From contig JAZRFE010000018.1 in assembly GCA_045661205.1 (NCBI GenBank), forward strand, positions 90,049 through 154,048: a stretch of 64,000 nt of DNA, given 5' to 3'. This DNA comes from HGM04593 sp045661205 (GTDB lineage Bacteria; Bacteroidota; Bacteroidia; Bacteroidales; Bacteroidaceae). A program made the translations under genes and the position numbers. The notes under the pieces were generated by a model, which was given only the letters and a program-made list of their open reading frames with translations, did not search any database and was not told the origin of the DNA. This document shows positions 33,716-43,090 of the stretch, piece by piece; position 1 is the first letter of the stretch; every line of letters begins with the position of its first letter.

Positions 33716-34639
33716 ATGGAAAAGATTGGAAAACTGATACATCTCATAGCCGTTGCAACACTGCTTGCAGTATCAAGTTGCAGCAACAAACCCATGAGAG
33801 CACTTATCGTCTCGGGACAGAACAACCACAACTGGAAAGTGAGTCATCCCGTTATTAAAGAGATACTCGACAACTCAGGAATGTTCACCTCGGAAATTGC
33901 ATTAACACCCCCAGCCGGTGGTAACATGAGCAGTTTCGACCCCCAATTTGAAAAATACGATGTCGTTGTACTCGACTACAATGGTGATCGCTGGAGCGCA
34001 AAAACCGACAGCGCATTCCTCAATTATGTCCGTAAAGGCGGTGGAGTCATCGTATACCATGCAGCTGATAACGCTTTTGCAGGATGGGAAGAGTTCAATA
34101 AGATAATCGCCCTCGGAGGATGGGAGGGAAGAAACGAAAAGTCGGGACCTTACTGCTATCTCGAAAATGGCAATTTGAAACTCGACTACTCACCCGGTCA
34201 TGGAGGTTCACATGGGATGCAACGTCAATTCCCCATGCACTGTCGTAACGACAAACACCCTATCACGAAAGGTCTTCCCGACAATTGGTTGCATGCACAA
34301 GACGAAATGTACGACCGCATGCGTGGTCCGGCAAACATAAAGGATTTGCTCTACTCGGGAACTGCCGATAAGAATACAGGTGGCTCAGGTCGCGAAGAGC
34401 CATTGATATTTACAGTTGATTACGGAAAGGCCCGCATCTTCCACATAATGTTAGGACATTGCGGCCCTACAAAAGAAAACAACCCCGCCATGCAATGCGT
34501 CGGTTTCCAGACACTGCTGTTGCGTGGAGCAGAATGGGCTGCAACAGGTAAAGTGACTCAGCCGCTCCCCACCGACTTTCCCACTGAAAAATCAATATCA
34601 CTGCGAATAGATTACGGAAAAAGCAAAGCAAATAAATAG
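33716..34639 (+). CDS. ThuA-domain lipoprotein
   Basis: 307 aa. The signal peptide ends in LLAVSSCSN, so Cys22 is lipidated. The body is a ThuA-like domain (class I glutamine-amidotransferase-like fold): ALIVSGQNNHNWK at the start, YDVVVLDYNGDRW, then GGGVIVYHAADNAF and FHIMLGHCGPT. ThuA proteins are linked to sugar or trehalose use, but the reaction is poorly known. Second gene of a unit with the S9 peptidase, closed by a strong terminator. Confidence 0.88.
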   Translation: MEKIGKLIHLIAVATLLAVSSCSNKPMRALIVSGQNNHNWKVSHPVIKEILDNSGMFTSEIALTPPAGGNMSSFDPQFEKYDVVVLDYNGDRWSAKTDSAFLNYVRKGGGVIVYHAADNAFAGWEEFNKIIALGGWEGRNEKSGPYCYLENGNLKLDYSPGHGGSHGMQRQFPMHCRNDKHPITKGLPDNWLHAQDEMYDRMRGPANIKDLLYSGTADKNTGGSGREEPLIFTVDYGKARIFHIMLGHCGPTKENNPAMQCVGFQTLLLRGAEWAATGKVTQPLPTDFPTEKSISLRIDYGKSKANK

Positions 34640-34669
34640 AAACGTCAGACTCCACATTCACTAAAAATA

Positions 34670-34700
34670 TTAGCTCCGGCATTTAATGTGCCGGAGCTAA
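34670..34700. terminator. Terminator between convergent ThuA and maeB genes
   Basis: ttagctccggca (34670-34681) and tgccggagctaa (34689-34700) form a perfect 12-bp stem. Confidence 0.85.
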
Positions 34701-34721
34701 TTATATATATTAAGCTAATAC

Positions 34722-37001
34722 TTATCTGTTCTTGTTTACCATTGCGTCGATAACAGCAACGGCTGTAACATTGACAATGTCGCGAACAGAGCTTTCAAAA
34801 TCGATAAAGTGGATAGCCTTGTTCAATCCCATCTGGATGGGGCCGATTACCTCTGTGTCAGCACTCATAGCCTGTACAAATTTGTACGAAGCATTAGCCG
34901 ATGTGAGGTTGGGGAATACCAAAGTATTTACATCAAGACCTTTCAGACGAGTGAAGGGGTATTTATTGTCGCGCAGATTCTTATCCATAGCAACATTCAC
35001 CTGCATTTCACCATCGATAGCCCAATCGGGATGTTCGCTCTGCAACTCCTCGATAGCACTGTGAACAGCAGCTGCGCTACCACCGGTATCAGTTCCAAAG
35101 TTAGAATAAGAGACCATAGCCATCACAGGAGTGTGGTTGAAGAAACGTACCGACTTTTCGCACAGACGAGCAATATCCTTCATAACCTCTTTTGAGGGGT
35201 GGCGGTTAATCAAAGTATCGGCAACAAAGTATGTACCCTTCTTTGAATTAAGAATGTGCATTGTAGCAAAATTGTCGAATCCGGGCTGTAAACCGATAAC
35301 CTCACGAGCAACCTTAATGGTATTTGAGTATTTAGTATAAAGACCGGTGATGAAGGCATCAGCGTCGCCTACCTCAACCATCATCATGCCGAAATAGTTA
35401 CGCTCGAACATCTTATCGTTAGCCTCCTCAAATGTATAACCTTCGCGGCAACGATTCTCAGCAAGAATTTTTGCATACTTTTCGCGACGTGCCGACTCTC
35501 TGTCGTGACGCAGGTTTACAACCTCTATGCCCTCAAGACTCAGGTCAAGCTCGGCAGCAAGTTTCTCTATACGCTCGTCATTACCCAAAAGAATAGGATT
35601 ACAAATACCAAGAGACTTCGCCTCGACAGCAGCTTTAAGCATTGTGGGGTGAGTACCCTCGGCAAACACCACACGCTGGGGGTTGGTGCGGGCAGTCTCG
35701 TGCAACTGCTGTGTGAGTTTCGACTCACGACCCATAAGCTCGAGCAAGTGCTCTTTGTATTTACCCCAATCGCTGATAGTCTTACGCGCTACACCACTCT
35801 CAATGGCAGCCATAGCCACAGCAGTAGAAACCTCAGTAAGCAGGCGGGGATCAACAGGTTTCGGAATAAAATAGTCACGACCGAATGTGAGGTTGCTCAC
35901 ATGGTAAACCTTGTTCACAATCTCTGGGACGGGCTGCTTTGCAAGAGCTGCAATAGCACGTACAGCAGCAATCTTCATCTCCTCGTTAATAGCTTTTGCA
36001 GCAGTGTCAAGCGCACCACGGAAGATGTAAGGGAATCCGATTACATTGTTTATCTGGTTAGGATAGTCCGAACGACCGGTACTCATAAGCACATCGGGGC
36101 GGCTCGCCATAGCCTCTTCATAAGTAATCTCAGGTACAGGGTTAGCAAGAGCAAAAACAATTGGGTCTTTTGCCATCGAACGTACCATATCCTGTGAAAG
36201 GATATTACCTTTTGAAAGTCCAAGGAACACATCGGCACCCACCATAGCCTCTTCGAGAGTGTGAATATCTGTGCGAGTGGTTGCAAACTCCAGTTTCTCG
36301 GGAGTAAGGTTTGCTCTCTCAGTAGAGATAACACCGCGGCTGTCGAGCATCACCACGTTCTCCTTTTTCACACCCACTGACACATAAAGGCGAGCACATG
36401 AGATAGCAGCAGCACCGGCACCGTTCACAACAACCTTTACATCGGCGATATTCTTACCATTAACCTCAAGGGCATTCAACAATCCTGCAGCCGAAATAAT
36501 AGCAGTACCATGCTGGTCATCGTGCATCACAGGGATGTCGAGTTCCTCTTTCAGGCGGCGCTCAATCTCGAAACACTCGGGAGCCTTGATATCTTCTAGG
36601 TTGATACCACCGAAAGTGGGAGAGATAGCCTTTACAGCCTCTACAAACTTATCAGGGTCTTTCTCGTCCACCTCAATATCAAATACGTCGATACCTGCAT
36701 AGATTTTGAACAAAAGTCCTTTACCCTCCATCACAGGCTTACCGCTGAGCGCACCAATATCACCGAGACCCAATACGGCAGTACCGTTTGAGATTACGGC
36801 AACAAGGTTACCCTTATCAGTATATTTATAAGCATTCTCCTGATCTTTCTGAATCTCAAGACAAGGCTCGGCAACTCCGGGTGAGTAAGCCAAGCTCAAA
36901 TCCATTTGTGTAAAATAAGGTTTAGTAGGAACAACCTCAATCTTTCCGGGGCGTTTCCCCTCGTGATACTTAAGAGCCTCTTCTTTTGTAATCTTTGTCA
37001 T
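34722..37001 (-). CDS. maeB: NADP-dependent malic enzyme with phosphotransacetylase domain (MaeB)
   Basis: Oxidative decarboxylation of malate to pyruvate with NADPH formation. 759 aa. Residues 1 to about 430 are the malic enzyme: SLAYSPGVAEPCL, GLGDIGALSGKPVMEGK, the Asp/Glu metal site in MHDDQHGTAIISAAGL, and the nucleotide fold VVVNGAGAAAISCARL. Residues about 430-759 are a PTA_PTB domain (RVVFAEGTHPTMLKAA, GPIQMGLNKAIHF), which in MaeB has a regulatory rather than catalytic role. It starts 24 bases after the S41 peptidase gene and may be part of that transcript. Confidence 0.96.
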   Translation of the reverse strand: MTKITKEEALKYHEGKRPGKIEVVPTKPYFTQMDLSLAYSPGVAEPCLEIQKDQENAYKYTDKGNLVAVISNGTAVLGLGDIGALSGKPVMEGKGLLFKIYAGIDVFDIEVDEKDPDKFVEAVKAISPTFGGINLEDIKAPECFEIERRLKEELDIPVMHDDQHGTAIISAAGLLNALEVNGKNIADVKVVVNGAGAAAISCARLYVSVGVKKENVVMLDSRGVISTERANLTPEKLEFATTRTDIHTLEEAMVGADVFLGLSKGNILSQDMVRSMAKDPIVFALANPVPEITYEEAMASRPDVLMSTGRSDYPNQINNVIGFPYIFRGALDTAAKAINEEMKIAAVRAIAALAKQPVPEIVNKVYHVSNLTFGRDYFIPKPVDPRLLTEVSTAVAMAAIESGVARKTISDWGKYKEHLLELMGRESKLTQQLHETARTNPQRVVFAEGTHPTMLKAAVEAKSLGICNPILLGNDERIEKLAAELDLSLEGIEVVNLRHDRESARREKYAKILAENRCREGYTFEEANDKMFERNYFGMMMVEVGDADAFITGLYTKYSNTIKVAREVIGLQPGFDNFATMHILNSKKGTYFVADTLINRHPSKEVMKDIARLCEKSVRFFNHTPVMAMVSYSNFGTDTGGSAAAVHSAIEELQSEHPDWAIDGEMQVNVAMDKNLRDNKYPFTRLKGLDVNTLVFPNLTSANASYKFVQAMSADTEVIGPIQMGLNKAIHFIDFESSVRDIVNVTAVAVIDAMVNKNR

Positions 37002-37025
37002 AAAATATATTGTATAAAAAACTTT

Positions 37026-40000
37026 TTACTTCTTTCTAACTCTCACAGGAGCCTCGGGAACACCGGGCAAAGCCGGATATTTCTCTAACTCCTTCAACAA
37101 AAACTCAACACCCTTGTTTAGCTGATTATCATTTCCAAGATAATCTTCAAAAGGATTGATATCAACCTCGAAATCGGGTGTAACACCTGTACCTTCAATC
37201 AACCACTCGCCCTCTTTGGAGTATGAAGTGAAGAAAGGTGTACGCATATCCTGACCATCTATGTAGGGGCGCGAGCCTGTAATACCTACAATACCACCCC
37301 ATGTGCGGCAACCCATAAGTTTACCAATACCAAGTTTTCGGAATCCGTGGGGGAACTGGTCGCCGTCAGACATTGAATATTTATCCACCAGACAGAGCTT
37401 TGGACCATAATGACTCTCGGCAGGCACTACACCACCCTTACGGTTGCGTCCCATGGTTATGCGATATACCTCGCGCTGCAAACGTTCAAGAATCATAGGC
37501 GACACATTACCACCACCGTTCATACGGTCATCGATAATAAGAGCCTTCTTTTCGAGCTGCGGGTAGAAATATTTTGTAAAGAAAGTCATGCCGTTTGCGC
37601 CCATATCGGGAATGTGAACATATCCAACTTTACCACCCGAAAGTGAATCAACAATAGCAATGTTACGTGTTATCCAGTCGTGGTAAGCAAGTCCCTGCTC
37701 CGACGCGATGGGTTTAACATATACTCGACGAACGCCATCAGCAGCAGACTTAGTATTCACATCAAGTGCAACAGTCATTCCAACCTTGCCAACAAGAGCC
37801 TCATAAATCTCGGAGAAATTCTTAGCGGGAACACCATCTATTGCAACGATATAATCACCGCTTTTCACGTTTACGCCGGGAGCACGCAAGGGCGACTTTG
37901 CACCACTGTTCCAATCTTCACCTTCAAAAATATAATCGATGCGGTAGTTGCCATTATTGTCTTTAGAGAATTTACCACCAAGCAGACCCACTGCAACAGC
38001 TTTTGGAGCAGGTGCCTCGCCCGATGTGATATATGCGTGGCCAACGCCAGCCTCTCCTATCATCTCACTGATAAGATAAGTGAGGTCGTGACGATGATTC
38101 ACATAAGGAAGCATCACTGCATAACGGTCGTGCATTACCTTCCAGTCGGCACCATGCATATTCTCCACATAGAAACCATCGCGGAATACACGCCACGACT
38201 CATTAAACATCTGATACCACTCTTTTCGGTGGTCGATAGTCATAGGCAAGTTTGAAGTGCTCACCTTCTTCGCGCCGCCGGGATTATTGATATCAGCAAT
38301 TTTACCACCCGAGAGAAGAGCCTTTTTCGTTGCAGGGAAGTAACATACTACACTACCCATATCACTGCTGCGGCTCTCCATTGTTGCAATCTCCAGGCTC
38401 TTGTTCTTGCCATTATGCGAATAGAAGAGTTTGCCATTATAGACACCTCCCAAAGAATAGCCTCCATCCTCTTCAAAGAGAACAGCAGCACGTTCTTCAA
38501 TGCCATCAAAGTCAATCTCTACAATATTTTCATCACTCTTCTTCTCACCCTTCTTTTTAGGCTCCTCCTTTTTCTCAGCAACTTTATCGTTCATTGCAAA
38601 CTCATCAGCCTTGAACTCGTTAGGCAACGGAGTCTCCTTTTTCAGAGGAAGGACAAAAAGATAATTGCGTTTAGAGAAACTTGTGTTCCACTCTACTGAT
38701 GAATAATTAATCTCATATTTTCGGTAAGAGACAAAGAAGAGATATTTTCCATCATCAGACCAACGGGGGCTGTTCGCGTCGAACCATTTTATAGTAACAG
38801 GTACACTAACCTTTTTAGCCATACTATATATGTACACGCGGTTCATGCCATTCTCGGCCTCAGTAGTATATGCCACCCAATTATTATCGGGAGAGAGTTG
38901 TACGTCGAAAACATTTCCATCATTGCTTGCAATGATACGTGTGAGCGACTTTGATACAACATCGTAGCGATAAACCTCACGTTTGTCTGTGCTGAAAAGC
39001 AGGAATTTGCTATCACTACTCCATTTCGGAGACGAGGGGTAACCATCCCTGAAAGATGTCACAGCCTTTGCCGACGAAGGCTCATTCATCTTCTCGGTGT
39101 CTAGTAGGTAGAGCTGATACTCACCGGCCTTATCCGAGAAATATGCAATCCATTTGCCATCGGGCGACCAGGCAGCATCACGCTCATGACCATTGGGAGT
39201 ATTTGTCAGGTTGTACACAGCACCATTCTGTGCAGGTACCGAGAATATCTCGCCACGAGCAGCAACAAGAGCACGCTCGCCGTCAGGCGACATTGTGCAA
39301 GCATATCCGCTTACAGTGCGGAATTCGGAACGTGACGACAGATTAATGTCACTCAGAGAAATGTTTACCTTTGAGCATTTACCGTCGGCAACAACATATT
39401 TGTAAATATAACCACCATTCTCGAAAACAATATACTTGTCCGATGCAGCAGGGAATTTAATATCATACTCTTTAAAATCAGTAAGTTTAGTAGTTTCTCC
39501 ACTCTTTGTGTCATACTTAAAGAGGTTCATCGTGTAGTCGCGGTCACTGATAAAATAGATGCAATCGCCTATCCACATGGGGAACAAATCCTGATTTTTA
39601 TTGTCAGTGAGTTTTTTCATTTCAGTAGTTCCCACCTTGTTTAGCCAAATTTCATCGGCCTGACCTCCAGCATAGTGTTTCCATGTGCGGAACTCACGGA
39701 ACATACGGTTGAATGCAAACTGTTTGCCATCGGGCGAGTAAGAACACCACGAACACTCGGTCATAGGAATTTGCTTGGGTGAACCACCTTCTACATTCAC
39801 TTTATAGACCAAACCACGAGTACCGCAGAAAGCATACCATTTTGAACGGTAAATAATCTCTTTACCATCGGGCGACCATCCCATAACAATATTATTGGGG
39901 CCCATACGGTCGCCAACATTGTCGCGTTCCACTTTGGCAGTGTACGTAACACGCTTGGGTTCACCACCATTCAAAGGCATAGTGTAAACTTCGGTGTTGC

Positions 40001-40250
40001 CATCGTACTGACCTGTAAAAGCAATACTCTTGCCATCGGGAGAAATCTTGGCAAACATATCATAGCTATCGCCGTATGTCAGTTTCTTTGCCTCGCCACC
40101 ATTCACAGGAACAGAATATAAATCGCCTGCATAGCTGAAGACAATAGTCTCGCCACCAACGGCAGGGAAACGCAACAAACGAGCCTCATCGGCTGCTGAT
40201 GCTGCACCCATTACCAATGCCATCAATGCAGAAAATAAAAATCTTTTCAT
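37026..40250 (-). CDS. Tricorn-like S41 peptidase with beta-propeller and PDZ domains
   Basis: About 1074 aa from MKRFLFSALMALVMG, a signal peptide ending near AASAAD. The N-terminal half is made of TolB/WD40-like blades with repeated SPDGK phrases (DMFAKISPDGKSIAF, YSPDGKQFAF). A charged Lys/Glu linker follows near 600. A PDZ domain (VKSGDYIVAIDGVPAKNF) then leads to the S41 catalytic part with IIDDRMNGGGNVSP and the nucleophile Ser in DKYSMSDGDQFP. The architecture equals that of archaeal and bacterial tricorn proteases, which degrade peptides after the proteasome or in the periplasm. Confidence 0.92.
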   Translation of the reverse strand: MKRFLFSALMALVMGAASAADEARLLRFPAVGGETIVFSYAGDLYSVPVNGGEAKKLTYGDSYDMFAKISPDGKSIAFTGQYDGNTEVYTMPLNGGEPKRVTYTAKVERDNVGDRMGPNNIVMGWSPDGKEIIYRSKWYAFCGTRGLVYKVNVEGGSPKQIPMTECSWCSYSPDGKQFAFNRMFREFRTWKHYAGGQADEIWLNKVGTTEMKKLTDNKNQDLFPMWIGDCIYFISDRDYTMNLFKYDTKSGETTKLTDFKEYDIKFPAASDKYIVFENGGYIYKYVVADGKCSKVNISLSDINLSSRSEFRTVSGYACTMSPDGERALVAARGEIFSVPAQNGAVYNLTNTPNGHERDAAWSPDGKWIAYFSDKAGEYQLYLLDTEKMNEPSSAKAVTSFRDGYPSSPKWSSDSKFLLFSTDKREVYRYDVVSKSLTRIIASNDGNVFDVQLSPDNNWVAYTTEAENGMNRVYIYSMAKKVSVPVTIKWFDANSPRWSDDGKYLFFVSYRKYEINYSSVEWNTSFSKRNYLFVLPLKKETPLPNEFKADEFAMNDKVAEKKEEPKKKGEKKSDENIVEIDFDGIEERAAVLFEEDGGYSLGGVYNGKLFYSHNGKNKSLEIATMESRSSDMGSVVCYFPATKKALLSGGKIADINNPGGAKKVSTSNLPMTIDHRKEWYQMFNESWRVFRDGFYVENMHGADWKVMHDRYAVMLPYVNHRHDLTYLISEMIGEAGVGHAYITSGEAPAPKAVAVGLLGGKFSKDNNGNYRIDYIFEGEDWNSGAKSPLRAPGVNVKSGDYIVAIDGVPAKNFSEIYEALVGKVGMTVALDVNTKSAADGVRRVYVKPIASEQGLAYHDWITRNIAIVDSLSGGKVGYVHIPDMGANGMTFFTKYFYPQLEKKALIIDDRMNGGGNVSPMILERLQREVYRITMGRNRKGGVVPAESHYGPKLCLVDKYSMSDGDQFPHGFRKLGIGKLMGCRTWGGIVGITGSRPYIDGQDMRTPFFTSYSKEGEWLIEGTGVTPDFEVDINPFEDYLGNDNQLNKGVEFLLKELEKYPALPGVPEAPVRVRKK

Positions 40251-40257
40251 AATATAT

Positions 40258-41031
40258 CTATAAATTACCATTAATACTCTTCTCTTCAACACCAATGCCA
40301 AATAGAGCAAAGTCATATTTCACCGGGTCGTCAGGCGACAATTCGCGCAGTTGTGCGGTGAGCAGCTCCACGCTCTTTCTGTCATTCTGCTTGCGCTCCA
40401 AAAGCCCAAGCTCACGACTGATGCGTGCCACATGCACATCAAGAGGAATCATCAGTTTCGCAGGAGAGATATTCTTCCAAATTCCCAAATCAACTATACC
40501 ATCCTGTCGGCACAACCAGCGCAACATCATGTTCAGACGTTTGCAAGCCGACGCCGCGCGCCCCTTCTCACTCACAGGGTTTGAAATATGTCGTGATATC
40601 TCACCACTGTTTGCAGCCATCAGAGCCGAGCGAAAAGCATCAATCCCCATCCATACATCATCTGCCACGAAAATGCTCTCCAAACTGTCGTATCTCGAAT
40701 AGATATCTCTGAGCCCACGACACAAATAAGCGAGGTCGCGCATAAAGAATGTTCTGTGTATATTCAGACTGCCATCGGCATTTTCCCATTCCCCACGCAT
40801 TATATACTCATAGGGACGACCGGCCATAATCTCGCCAAACATTCTGTTGCCGGAATTGATTATCATACGCCTGTTACCCCAGGCAATTACCGATGCAAGG
40901 AAAGCCACAATCTCAACATCGCGCTTTTCGGTGAAGGCATGCGGAAACTGCACCGGGTCGTTCTTGATAAACTCCTCGCAATTATATCTATCAGCTTTCT
41001 CATTCAAGAAAGCAGCAAGCATACTCTCCAA
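40258..41031 (-). CDS. TIGR02757/DUF2400 family protein
   Basis: 257 aa, soluble and helical. Segments of the family are clear: YNCEEFIKNDPVQFPHAF near the N-terminus, AFLASVIAWGNRRMII, SACKRLNMMLRWLCRQDG and KLMIPLDVHVARISRELGL. The last part looks like a DNA-glycosylase-like helix-hairpin-helix fold, so a nucleic-acid role is possible, but no function has been shown for this family to my knowledge. It ends 8 bases before the S41 peptidase start and is probably in the same operon. Confidence 0.88.
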   Translation of the reverse strand: MESMLAAFLNEKADRYNCEEFIKNDPVQFPHAFTEKRDVEIVAFLASVIAWGNRRMIINSGNRMFGEIMAGRPYEYIMRGEWENADGSLNIHRTFFMRDLAYLCRGLRDIYSRYDSLESIFVADDVWMGIDAFRSALMAANSGEISRHISNPVSEKGRAASACKRLNMMLRWLCRQDGIVDLGIWKNISPAKLMIPLDVHVARISRELGLLERKQNDRKSVELLTAQLRELSPDDPVKYDFALFGIGVEEKSINGNL

Positions 41032-41058
41032 ACTCTCTATCCCCCCTGATTTTCTTTA

Positions 41059-42021
41059 TTAAAATTTATTCACCTGAGCCACCTTGCCACCATTAAAGTA
41101 GTTCACGATGTTCGTTGCGGCAAATTCGGCCATTTCGCGACGTGTCTCCACAGTCTGAGTGCCAATGTGAGGCACAAGCACAGTATTGGGCAGTGCAAGC
41201 AATTCGTCACACACATTATCGCCCGTTTCAAATACATCGAGACCGGCACCCTTGATAGTACCATTCTTAAGAGCCTCAATGAGAGCCTTTTCGTCAATCA
41301 GAGGGCCTCGAGCTGTGTTTATAATAAAAGCGTCGCGCTTCATCTGTGCCAAACGTTCAGCATCAATAATATGATAAGTCTCGCTTGTAAGAGGTGCATT
41401 CAGCGACACAACATCAGATGTTGCAATGAGCTCGTCGAGCGAAACATACTTTGCATTATAAAGTTTTTCGTCAATCGCGCTCAAACGGTTGCGATTGTGA
41501 TAAACAATACTCATTCCGCAAGCCAATGCTCTGCGTGCAACAGCCTTGCCGATGCGTCCCATACCGATGATACCCAACTGTTTGCCCGACAACGAAGTGC
41601 CGAGGTTATTCATGATACCCCACTTAAGTTCCTTTGCACGCAACATATTGTCGCAATCGACAATGCGGCGCAACAAAGAAAGCATCAAGCCCATTGCAAT
41701 ATCGGCAGTAGGCTCTGTAACAGGGTCGGGAGTATTTGCAACCGTCACTCCGCAACGTGTAGCATATACAACATCGATATTATCGTAACCGACAGCATAG
41801 TTCGACACAATCTTCAGATTTTTGGCAGCATCGAGCAACTTTTTGTCAATGGGGAAGTTCCACATCGAGAGAATAGCATCGAACGAATCTACTACGGGCA
41901 ATACATCCTCGTATGTAAAAGTCTCCATGCCCTCAGCAGGCATCGTAATATCAAAATCCTTCAAGACCTCTTTATATACATCACGATAGATATTATATGT
42001 AATCAGGACTCTTGGTTTCAT
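41059..42021 (-). CDS. D-isomer-specific 2-hydroxyacid dehydrogenase
   Basis: About 320 aa from MKPRVLITYN. NAD(P)H-dependent reduction of a 2-oxoacid such as glyoxylate or hydroxypyruvate. The Rossmann motif is LGIIGMGRIGKAVARRA. Catalytic residues: Arg in INTARGPLIDE, Glu within GTIKGAGLDVFETG, His in VLVPHIGTQT. No active-site change seen. The exact substrate cannot be read. Separated from the upstream dapA by a strong hairpin, so it has its own transcript or read-through only. Confidence 0.92.
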   Translation of the reverse strand: MKPRVLITYNIYRDVYKEVLKDFDITMPAEGMETFTYEDVLPVVDSFDAILSMWNFPIDKKLLDAAKNLKIVSNYAVGYDNIDVVYATRCGVTVANTPDPVTEPTADIAMGLMLSLLRRIVDCDNMLRAKELKWGIMNNLGTSLSGKQLGIIGMGRIGKAVARRALACGMSIVYHNRNRLSAIDEKLYNAKYVSLDELIATSDVVSLNAPLTSETYHIIDAERLAQMKRDAFIINTARGPLIDEKALIEALKNGTIKGAGLDVFETGDNVCDELLALPNTVLVPHIGTQTVETRREMAEFAATNIVNYFNGGKVAQVNKF

Positions 42022-42052
42022 TGTCATTATTATAAGTAACTGTTTAAACTAC

Positions 42053-42092
42053 ACAAAGACAACAATCCTCATTAATGGGTTGTTGTCTTTGT
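42053..42092 (-). terminator. Terminator of dapA
   Basis: acaaagacaaca (42053-42064) pairs with tgttgtctttgt (42081-42092), with further pairs inward. It lies between dapA and the dehydrogenase on the same strand. Confidence 0.75.
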
Positions 42093-42109
42093 ACGGATAT
42101 CTATTACTC

Positions 42110-42997
42110 TTATTTCTTCAATCTTTCGCCTTCGATTCTCAACGCCTCACAAACATCCTCACGTACAGGCACCAACGGCAGACGAAGTATATTCTTCACA
42201 TATCCGAGGTTGCTCAACTGAGCCTTTGCACCACCGGGGTTGCCATCGGCAAAGAGCAGTCTGAACATTTCGGAAAAGCTATCGCTGAGTTCCTTCGCCT
42301 CGTCATATCTCTTCTGCTCAAGCAGACGAACAAGTTCTACACATTCTTTGGGGTAAACATTTCCGAAAACAGAAATAACACCAACACCACCGGCTTTCAT
42401 AATATCATATGTGAGACCATCATCACCAGAAAGCACATCGAGTGTATCGGGTTTTTCGGCAATCAATCTCTTAATCTGCTCTATGTTACCCGATGCAGCC
42501 TTAAAGCCTATAATGTTGCTGCACTCTTTTGCAAGTCTGATAGTCGTTTCGGGCTGCATATTCACACCTGTACGACCGGGAACATTATAAAGATATATAG
42601 GAAGGTTTGTAGAGTCTGCTATTGCCTTGAAGTGACGGTACATACCCTCCTGATTGGGTTTGTTGTAATAAGGAACAACACAAAGAATACCATCAACTCC
42701 GGTAAAATCCTCTGTTTGCAACTCATTAATAACCGCTTGAGTATTATTTCCGCCACAGCCCAACATGATACCCATGCGGCCGTCTACCTGCTCTATTACG
42801 CGCTTTCGAATGGTACGTTTCTCTTCGATTGACAAAGTAGGTGTCTCACCTGTTGTACCTTGCACACACAAAAAATCGGTTCCGCTATTAAGATGCAAAT
42901 CCACCAATCTTTCAAGTGCTGCATAATCAACCTCATTAGTCACGGTAAAAGGTGTAATTATTGCAACACCCATTCCCCTCATTCTTTTTTGCGTCAT
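42110..42997 (-). CDS. dapA: 4-hydroxy-tetrahydrodipicolinate synthase
   Basis: Condenses pyruvate with aspartate semialdehyde in lysine and diaminopimelate synthesis. About 295 aa from MTQKRMRGMGVAI. Family marks: GTTGETPTLSIEEK, the Tyr in YLYNVPGRTGVNM and the Schiff-base Lys in IIGFKAASGN. The TIM-barrel length is normal. The start is set by family alignment and by the -7 element TAAATTTG at 43025-43032 (minus strand). Confidence 0.96.
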   Translation of the reverse strand: MTQKRMRGMGVAIITPFTVTNEVDYAALERLVDLHLNSGTDFLCVQGTTGETPTLSIEEKRTIRKRVIEQVDGRMGIMLGCGGNNTQAVINELQTEDFTGVDGILCVVPYYNKPNQEGMYRHFKAIADSTNLPIYLYNVPGRTGVNMQPETTIRLAKECSNIIGFKAASGNIEQIKRLIAEKPDTLDVLSGDDGLTYDIMKAGGVGVISVFGNVYPKECVELVRLLEQKRYDEAKELSDSFSEMFRLLFADGNPGGAKAQLSNLGYVKNILRLPLVPVREDVCEALRIEGERLKK

Positions 42998-43024
42998 ATA
43001 AAAATATTCTTTAAAAATCGGGTG

Positions 43025-43032
43025 CAAATTTA
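43025..43032 (-). promoter_or_regulatory. -7 element of dapA
   Basis: Minus-strand TAAATTTG, 28 bases before the dapA start. Confidence 0.45.
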
Positions 43033-43090
43033 CATCAATATTTTCATTTAAAGAAATTAAGAGAGTGATTAATGGAGTTTAAATACCAAT

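Noticed and set aside
41167..42039. Long antisense frame (290 codons) opposite the 2-hydroxyacid dehydrogenase
   Set aside because: Rich in Cys, His and Ile as is usual for a shadow frame; the other strand carries all catalytic motifs.
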